DNA of 18,215 nucleotides from an uncultured Prevotella sp. (GTDB taxonomy: Bacteria; Bacteroidota; Bacteroidia; Bacteroidales; Bacteroidaceae), in NCBI GenBank assembly GCA_900542795.1, contig UQPD01000035.1:1-18215 (forward strand), read 5' to 3'. This document shows positions 12,874 to 18,215 of the stretch, one piece after another; position 1 is the first letter of the stretch, and each line of letters starts with the position of its first letter. The position numbers were made by a program, and so were the translations under genes. The notes under the pieces were generated by a model. That model ran no database searches, was not told the DNA's origin, and saw only the letters and a list, made by a program, of their open reading frames with translations.

Positions 12874-13983
12874 ATGAATCAATTGGGATTACTCTATATA
12901 GGCATAGCTTTTGTCATAAGTTGGCTCGTGACATTTTGCGCAATGCCTTGGTTACTCAAGTTGTGTAAAAGAAGAGGATTGTATGATATACCCGATGAAC
13001 GTAAGGTTCACCACGGCAATAACATACCACGTTTAGGCGGTGTAGCATTTGTCCCCTCAATGCTCGTGGGCGTAGCCGTTTCGTTTGTTGCCCTCTATGG
13101 TGGAAAACCAGATGCTGTTACCTATTTTAGCATGCCTACACTGATGGTCCTTATTGGCATGTTTATGCTCTACCTTATAGGTATACTCGACGATTTGTTT
13201 GGCATGAAAGCAGGCGTAAAATTTGCTATTCAGTTTATTGTGTCCATGCTATTGCCTTGTTGCGGACTCTATATCAGTAATTTCCATGGTGTGTTTGGCT
13301 TGTATGAATTACCCCTTTGGGTGGGTTATGCAATAACCGTTTTCATCTCATTGGTAATCGTAAATGCTGTAAATCTCATTGATGGCATCGACGGCTTAGC
13401 ATCAAGTCTTGCATTCTTAGCCATTCTGTGCTTCGGTATACTTTATTTTGCACATGGAGTAAAGCTCACCTCACTTTATTGTGCAGGGCTTTGTGGTAGC
13501 GTGTTAGCCTTTATGTATTATAATCTTTTTGGCAAAGAGTCGAAAAGCACAAAGACCTTTATGGGCGATACCGGTAGTCTAACATTAGGCTATGCCTTAG
13601 CTTTTTTAGCAATTCGTTTTGTGATGTATTCGCCCGAGGAGTGTGGTATCACCTTTATAAACACACCCTGTGTGCCACTCTTAGTACCCTTCACATTGTT
13701 AGCTGTGCCATGTTTCGACCTCGTTCGTGTAGCATTCGTCAGATTGTTTCATGGCTTACCAATCTTCCATCCAGACAAAAGACACATTCACCATAAATGC
13801 TTGCGTGCAGGCTTTTCAATGCACGCTTCATTAGCACTTATCGTAGGCTTTCAGCTATTTTTAATTGTAGCAACCTACGCATTGGTAGTAGCTAACGTAT
13901 CGGGTTGGGTATATCCCATCTTTGACGTTGCACTTTATCTTCTCTTTGTACTCTGGCTCGATAAAAAAGAACCCAAAAGCTGA
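12874..13983 (+). CDS. Polyprenyl-phosphate HexNAc-1-phosphate transferase (WecA/TagO/MraY family)
   Basis: Integral membrane enzyme, 369 residues with about ten or eleven hydrophobic segments, that transfers a sugar 1-phosphate from a UDP-sugar to undecaprenyl phosphate. Active-site motifs are all present: RRGLYDIPDERKVHHG and IPRLGG (33-56), ILDD with D106/D107, NLIDGIDGLA (167-176) and MGDTGSL (230-236). The loop HPDKRHIHH (299-307) has the HIHH sequence typical of WecA/TagO rather than MraY, favouring initiation of surface glycan over peptidoglycan. The sugar is probably GlcNAc but is not proven. The frame is open from 12832, but ATG 12874 starts directly at the first membrane segment. 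A glycosyltransferase follows. Confidence 0.92.
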   Translation: MNQLGLLYIGIAFVISWLVTFCAMPWLLKLCKRRGLYDIPDERKVHHGNNIPRLGGVAFVPSMLVGVAVSFVALYGGKPDAVTYFSMPTLMVLIGMFMLYLIGILDDLFGMKAGVKFAIQFIVSMLLPCCGLYISNFHGVFGLYELPLWVGYAITVFISLVIVNAVNLIDGIDGLASSLAFLAILCFGILYFAHGVKLTSLYCAGLCGSVLAFMYYNLFGKESKSTKTFMGDTGSLTLGYALAFLAIRFVMYSPEECGITFINTPCVPLLVPFTLLAVPCFDLVRVAFVRLFHGLPIFHPDKRHIHHKCLRAGFSMHASLALIVGFQLFLIVATYALVVANVSGWVYPIFDVALYLLFVLWLDKKEPKS

Positions 13984-14011
13984 GAAAAAAGAAAAAGAGT
14001 GCCCCTTCCCG

Positions 14012-14056
14012 ACCATGCAATGTAAGCTTCATAGCTTTTGCAGGACTATACATGGT
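14012..14056 (+). repeat. Hairpin in the spacer before the glycosyltransferase
   Basis: In the 106-base spacer, ACCATG (14012-14017) pairs with CATGGT (14051-14056), enclosing GCAA plus AAGCT (14017-14028, 3-base bulge) paired with AGCTTTTGC (14033-14041) around a TCAT loop. No T-tract follows, so termination is not implied. Confidence 0.45.
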
Positions 14057-14089
14057 GAGGCGTTATAAAAAACATTCAGATAAAATTCT

Positions 14090-14932
14090 ATGCAAAACAA
14101 AGAGAACTGCAAGGTTACTTTTTCACTTGTAATTTATAAACAAGACATAAGCGAAATACGCAAGGTGTTACAATCTATCTTGTTATATAAACACGAAAAG
14201 AGAATCTTTGTGGTTGACAATTCTCCCGCTGACTACGACGCATCGCAACTTTGCCAAATGGATGCCAGTATCATCTATAAACATCTGCCTCAAAATGTAG
14301 GTTTTGGCAAGGCACATAACATAGCCATTGCCGAGGCAGCCAAGCTCAATAGTCAGTTCCATGTGATTGTAAATCCCGACATTCATTATGCTACAGATGT
14401 GGTTGAACCCATGTTGCATTATATGGAACAAAATCCTGAAATTGGCGAAATGATGCCTCGCATACTTTATCCTAATGGTAAAGAGCAACATTTACCCAAA
14501 CTGATGCCTACGCCCAAATTGCTTGTAGCACGGCGTATGAAAAAGTTCTTGCCCAAATGGCATGCACATCACATGGCTCGTTTTGAAATGCGCAGTATGC
14601 GACAAGATAAAGCTTACGATGTAGGACACGTTTCAGGATGTTTTGCCATGTTTCGCATGGAAGCTTTGAAATTTGCCAAAGGCTTTGACGATCGGTTCTT
14701 TATGTATTTTGAGGACACAGACCTTTCACGTCGCATCCACACACGCTACCGCACGGTTTATTATCCCATGGTGACAGTTAACCACGACTATGGCAATGGA
14801 GCAAGTAGAAACACACGTTTGTTTTTCATCTTCCTCACCTCGCTCGCGCAGTATTTTAACAAGTGGGGTTGGTTTTTCGATAAAGAGCGACGTGCGTGTA
14901 ACAAAAAGTTTCTGAAACAAATAGATCTTTAA
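14090..14932 (+). CDS. Family 2 glycosyltransferase (rhamnosyltransferase-like)
   Basis: 280-residue GT-A fold glycosyltransferase that probably adds a sugar to a lipid-linked or surface glycan. Motifs in order: FSLVIYKQD near the start, VVDNS (41-45), NVGFGKAHNIAI (69-80), the nucleotide/metal segment VNPDIHY (94-100), VSGCFAMFRMEAL (181-193) and the catalytic-region FFMYFEDTDLSRRI (203-216). This arrangement resembles WbbL/rhamnosyltransferase-type GT2 enzymes, but donor and acceptor cannot be assigned. There are no membrane segments. It lies downstream of a glycan-initiating transferase, and the lipoprotein gene begins 16 bases after its stop. Confidence 0.9.
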   Translation: MQNKENCKVTFSLVIYKQDISEIRKVLQSILLYKHEKRIFVVDNSPADYDASQLCQMDASIIYKHLPQNVGFGKAHNIAIAEAAKLNSQFHVIVNPDIHYATDVVEPMLHYMEQNPEIGEMMPRILYPNGKEQHLPKLMPTPKLLVARRMKKFLPKWHAHHMARFEMRSMRQDKAYDVGHVSGCFAMFRMEALKFAKGFDDRFFMYFEDTDLSRRIHTRYRTVYYPMVTVNHDYGNGASRNTRLFFIFLTSLAQYFNKWGWFFDKERRACNKKFLKQIDL

Positions 14933-14948
14933 TTATATCTTTAAAAAC

Positions 14949-15368
14949 ATGCTTCAACGCATACTTAACATAAGTTTTGCCTGTGTGCTTGCTATGACAT
15001 GTTTCGTGTCATGTTCGTTGTTTAAAGGCGAGAAGAAAGAGTCAGACAACTATAGCGACCATCGTAAGGCAATGGAGGTAGAAGCGCAAAGCAAATTGCA
15101 AACGGCACGCATTTTTTTAAGAAAAGGCGATTTTTCTCAAGCCAAAAAAACAATTGAGGCAATGCGTAAAAAAGATTATTTGGCTATAAAAGCACGCCAA
15201 GAAGGCATCTTGTTAATGGACTCCATCTGTTTGCAAGAAGCAAAAGTTCATCTCACACAGACCGATAGCTTGCAACGAATAGGGGCAGCATCAAATACTC
15301 AATTAGAAGAAGCTTGCCAAAAAGTGCAATTCTACGAACGTAAGTTGCAATTTGACAAACAACGATAG
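14949..15368 (+). CDS. Small predicted lipoprotein of unknown function
   Basis: 139 residues. The N-terminus MLQRILNISFACVLAMTCFVSC is a lipoprotein signal peptide with a basic start, hydrophobic core and lipobox FVSC, giving predicted lipidated C22. The mature part is highly charged and probably helical (about 35-139, with KAMEVEAQSKLQTARIFLRKGDFSQAKKTIEAMRKK), resembling a short TPR-like or coiled helical hairpin. No enzyme motif is present and I do not recognise the family. It starts 16 bases after the glycosyltransferase, so it may be co-transcribed and act at the cell envelope. Confidence 0.8.
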   Translation: MLQRILNISFACVLAMTCFVSCSLFKGEKKESDNYSDHRKAMEVEAQSKLQTARIFLRKGDFSQAKKTIEAMRKKDYLAIKARQEGILLMDSICLQEAKVHLTQTDSLQRIGAASNTQLEEACQKVQFYERKLQFDKQR

Positions 15369-15377
15369 ATTCGTGTT

Positions 15378-15473
15378 AATGTGCTAATGCCATGTGCGGT
15401 AATGGGCGGTATCAAAACATAGCGCTCGCCATGGCATTAGCACATTGAGTAGGTATTAACCCATTAGCACATT
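15378..15473. repeat. 17-bp inverted repeat plus direct repeats before the helicase gene
   Basis: Arms 15378-15394 and 15430-15446 are perfect 17-base reverse complements. The 12-base CATTAGCACATT in the right arm (15435-15446) is repeated at 15462-15473, so the left arm can pair with either copy. The spacer between the arms adds GCG/CGC pairs. The second direct repeat ends 6 bases before the helicase start codon. Confidence 0.8.
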
Positions 15474-15479
15474 TGCACA

Positions 15480-18020
15480 TTGAAAAACGATATATCAAAA
15501 ACATTTAGCCAATCACTTAACGATTCGCAACTTGAGGCTGTCACCTATTGTGATGGCCCCTCGTTAGTTATAGCAGGTGCAGGATCGGGAAAGACACGTG
15601 TGCTCACCTATAAAATAGCTTATCTGCTTGAATGCGGTTTCCATCCATGGAGTATCTTGGCGTTAACCTTTACCAACAAGGCAGCTCGCGAGATGAATAA
15701 TCGTATTTCAGAGATATGCAATGATAAAGTAGATTGTCGCGGACTATGGAGTGGCACATTCCATAGCATCTTTGCACGTCTGTTGCGTATGGAACACGAG
15801 GCTGTGAATTATCCACAGGATTTTACCATTTATGATGCAGCAGATGCAAAATCATTGGTGAAAACCCTTGTGAAAGAGCTGATGCTCGATGAAAAGATTT
15901 ATAAACCAGCAAGTGTTATCGGTCGCATCTCCGAGGCTAAAAACCACCTCATCGTTCCTGCAGCATACAATGCCGATGCAAGCATTATTCGCCGCGATAA
16001 AAGCGAGAACATGGAAATGGTGGGAAAAATCTATACACTCTATCAGCAACGCTTGCGTGCTGCAGGTGCCATGGACTTTGACGACCTGTTGCTAAACACC
16101 TTCTTACTCTTGCGTGACAATCCTGAGGTGCGCGAGCGCTATGTGAACCGTTTTAGCTATATCTTGGTTGATGAGTATCAAGACACAAACATGGCACAAC
16201 ACCGCATTCTCTCGTTGCTCACCCAGCCTCAATCACGCATATGTGTAGTAGGCGATGACGCGCAGAGCATCTATGGTTTCCGTGGAGCTGACATAACCAA
16301 TATTCTGAATTTTAAAGAACAATACCCCACCGCTCGCATCATCAAGTTAGAGTGTAATTATCGTTCCACACAAACCATAGTCGAAGCAGCCAACTGCATC
16401 ATTCGTAATAATGTAGGGCAGATACCCAAAAAAGTATACTCGCAAGGCAAAGAAGGCGACCCCATCGAAGTATTCAATGCAAAGACCGATAAAGAAGAAG
16501 CCTACAAAATAGTAGCACACATAGCCAAACTCTTGCGCAAGGACGGAATCTCACACAGCGACATCGCTGTGCTTTATCGCACCAATGCACAAAGTCGTGT
16601 CATAGAAGAAGCCTTGCAAAGTAGCAACATACCTTATCGCATCTATGGTGGACTATCTTTTTACCAACGCAAGGAGATAAAAGACGTTTTGGCATATTGC
16701 CGTCTCATAACCAACCCCGATGACGAGGAAGCCTATCGTCGCATCATAAACTATCCAGCACGCGGCATCGGTGCCACAACCATCCAAAAAATTAAGTTAG
16801 CGGCAGTCGAACATGAGGCAAGCATGTGGCAAGTAACAAGCAATCCTGTGCAGTATGGCTTAGCACTCAACAAAGGCTCTTTAGCTAAGTTAACTGCCTT
16901 TTGCACACTCATCAACACCTTACGCGAGGAAAGTCAAACGCTAACTGCCTCCAAACTTGTACGCGACATCGTGAACAAAAGTGGCATTCAGGTGGAGTTT
17001 ACCCGCGAACGCAGTGCAGAGAATATCTCGCGCCAGGAAAATGTCGAGGAATTGTTAGGCTCCATCCAGTCGTTCGAGCATGACCGAATGGAAGAGGACA
17101 ATCAGCGATATGTTTCGCTCGCAGAATTTCTTACAACCGTTTCGCTACTCTCAGATGCCGATGTAAAAGACGATGGCACTCCCCGTGTAACACTGATGAC
17201 CGTGCATGCAGCTAAAGGTCTTGAGTTCAAAGCCGTTTTTGTAACTGGTATGGAAGAAGACCTTTTCCCCAATGCCAATGCGAAACTTTATCGCAAGGAA
17301 ATGGAGGAAGAGCGTCGTCTGTTTTACGTAGCCGTAACCCGAGCCAAGGAATATTGTTATCTTAGTTACGCCGAAACACGTTATCGTTATGGTGAATTTC
17401 AGCTTTGTGACCCCAGTCCATTTATTGGCGAAATTGACGAAAAATACCTCGATCGTCATGACAAGTACCCCCAAACCTCAGGCATCCAACAGCGTGGAGG
17501 CTATGCATCAGGGCGTAACTATTACGAAGAGCAAGACTACACAAGCAGCCGTTATGGCGCACGTCGAGCAACGAGTTATCGCGATAGGTCGACAAACTTC
17601 GATAACTTTTTTGGTTCACCCTCTGACGATGAATTTCGCAGTGCGATGCGTGGCGAAACAAGTGTGCAACATAGTTATGGAGGCAACTATGGAGACCTCC
17701 ACAGCAACGCGGGCAGTCAATATCGTCGCAACAAGTATCAAGCCGATTACACCCCCAAGCGTGTAGCGCCTATTGAGCCACCTGCTGGTTTCGTCAAGTC
17801 GGGTGTGCGTCGAAAAAGCACCATTTCAGCAACCACCTCAGCAACCTCAACAAGTGGTGGTGCTTATGCCATTGGCACAAAAGTGCAACATGCACGTTTT
17901 GGCACAGGCACCGTGGTTGGTACAGAAGGAGCTGGAGACAATGCCAAAGTGAGAGTAGACTTTGGAGCAGCAGGGGTTAAGAATCTACTTGTGAAGTTTG
18001 CTAACCTCACAGAAGTGTGA
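15480..18020 (+). CDS. uvrD: UvrD/PcrA-type DNA helicase
   Basis: Superfamily 1A 3'-5' DNA helicase, 846 residues. Motifs in order: Walker A GAGSGKT (33-39), LTFTNKAAREM (62-72), DEYQDTN (231-237), VGDDAQSIYGFRGA (257-270), NYRST (293-297), TVHAAKGLEF (574-583) and EERRLFYVAVTRA (610-622). After a long polar R/G/Y/S-rich linker (about 665-795) the C-terminus AIGTKVQHARFGTGTVVGTEG matches the PcrA/UvrD Tudor-like domain, which in PcrA contacts RNA polymerase. The family functions in nucleotide excision and mismatch repair and in removing stalled complexes. The start is TTG 15480: upstream in frame is a stop (TAG 15465-15467), no ATG precedes the conserved Walker A, and no Shine-Dalgarno is seen. 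A non-canonical start directly after repeats is unusual. Confidence 0.95.
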   Translation: MKNDISKTFSQSLNDSQLEAVTYCDGPSLVIAGAGSGKTRVLTYKIAYLLECGFHPWSILALTFTNKAAREMNNRISEICNDKVDCRGLWSGTFHSIFARLLRMEHEAVNYPQDFTIYDAADAKSLVKTLVKELMLDEKIYKPASVIGRISEAKNHLIVPAAYNADASIIRRDKSENMEMVGKIYTLYQQRLRAAGAMDFDDLLLNTFLLLRDNPEVRERYVNRFSYILVDEYQDTNMAQHRILSLLTQPQSRICVVGDDAQSIYGFRGADITNILNFKEQYPTARIIKLECNYRSTQTIVEAANCIIRNNVGQIPKKVYSQGKEGDPIEVFNAKTDKEEAYKIVAHIAKLLRKDGISHSDIAVLYRTNAQSRVIEEALQSSNIPYRIYGGLSFYQRKEIKDVLAYCRLITNPDDEEAYRRIINYPARGIGATTIQKIKLAAVEHEASMWQVTSNPVQYGLALNKGSLAKLTAFCTLINTLREESQTLTASKLVRDIVNKSGIQVEFTRERSAENISRQENVEELLGSIQSFEHDRMEEDNQRYVSLAEFLTTVSLLSDADVKDDGTPRVTLMTVHAAKGLEFKAVFVTGMEEDLFPNANAKLYRKEMEEERRLFYVAVTRAKEYCYLSYAETRYRYGEFQLCDPSPFIGEIDEKYLDRHDKYPQTSGIQQRGGYASGRNYYEEQDYTSSRYGARRATSYRDRSTNFDNFFGSPSDDEFRSAMRGETSVQHSYGGNYGDLHSNAGSQYRRNKYQADYTPKRVAPIEPPAGFVKSGVRRKSTISATTSATSTSGGAYAIGTKVQHARFGTGTVVGTEGAGDNAKVRVDFGAAGVKNLLVKFANLTEV

Positions 18021-18034
18021 ACTATTAAGTTGGG

Positions 18035-18083
18035 TACTGGTGAACTACCGCTAAGTCTTTAGCTTAGCAGTAGTTCACCAGTA
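18035..18083. terminator. Long palindrome after the helicase gene
   Basis: TACTGGTGAACTAC (18035-18048) pairs perfectly with 18070-18083, and after one C/A mismatch GCTAAG (18050-18055) pairs with CTTAGC (18063-18068) around a 7-base loop. This gives a 20-bp stem 14 bases after the helicase stop. The downstream sequence is only weakly T-rich (CACTTTTAG), so it may be a bidirectional terminator or a repeat. Confidence 0.7.
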
Positions 18084-18215
18084 TCACTTTTAGTACCATC
18101 TAATTGCTTAGACAATTTAGTAATGTCCAAAAATAACTTGCGCAGAAATAGGTCATGATTTTTCATACGAAAATTATTTGTGCCGTTTTGTAATCTCACA
18201 GCATAAGTTTTATAT
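18084..18215. other. Unassigned AT-rich contig end
   Basis: The last 132 bases show no start of a gene and no full TAnnTTTG promoter. The window ends before the next feature can be seen. Confidence 0.5.

Noticed and set aside
15378..15473. Insertion sequence ends or an attachment site
   Set aside because: The inverted arms are only 35 bases apart, with no transposase, integrase or target duplication.

Overview
The window reads as a contig end from a member of the Bacteroidales, most likely Prevotellaceae. This rests on several things seen in the sequence: repeated Bacteroidota-type promoters (TTTG, a 19-21 base gap, then TAnnTTTG), A-rich translation start regions with few Shine-Dalgarno sequences, a complete Na+-translocating NADH:quinone reductase operon, and Bacteroidota-style protein families. 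The genus is inference. Bases 1-41 are not genomic. They match an Illumina Nextera i5 index plus Read 1/mosaic-end adapter, so the organism's own sequence starts at about base 42.

Layout, left to right. (1) 149-2724: transketolase and ribose-5-phosphate isomerase B, two non-oxidative pentose phosphate enzymes, separated by a long imperfect inverted repeat. (2) 2822-5120: an HU-family DNA-binding protein with a clear promoter, then a 29-residue very basic protein resembling the AURKAIP1/COX24 (bS22/mS38-type) small ribosomal family, then a complex terminator, then ribonuclease E/G with its own terminator. (3) 5260-11600: nqrA-B-C-D-E-F behind one strong promoter and ending at a long hairpin. 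The A-B and E-F junctions are tight. The B-C, C-D and D-E spacers are 101, 217 and 100 bases, and the last two contain complementary sequences that could fold. (4) 11703-12476, minus strand: an overlapping HigB/HigA-type toxin-antitoxin pair with its own promoter and terminator. (5) 12621-18083, plus strand: a polyprenyl-phosphate N-acetylhexosamine-1-phosphate transferase (WecA/TagO/MraY-like) with an approximately 215-base leader, a family 2 glycosyltransferase, a small lipoprotein, and a UvrD/PcrA helicase preceded by a 17-bp inverted repeat and followed by a long palindrome.

How the genes work together. The Nqr complex takes electrons from NADH through the FAD and 2Fe-2S centres of NqrF, then through the NqrD/E iron-sulfur site and covalent FMNs on NqrB and NqrC, to quinone while exporting Na+. 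The key cofactor residues are visible in all of these subunits. The sugar-phosphate transferase and glycosyltransferase probably start and extend a lipid-linked cell-surface glycan. No tRNA, rRNA, CRISPR array, insertion sequence or prophage was seen. No clearly new multi-gene system is evident. The observations most worth following up are the adapter artefact, the easily missed tiny ribosomal gene, the foldable nqr spacers, the overlapping alternative stems before the RNase gene, and the repeat-rich start region of the helicase gene.
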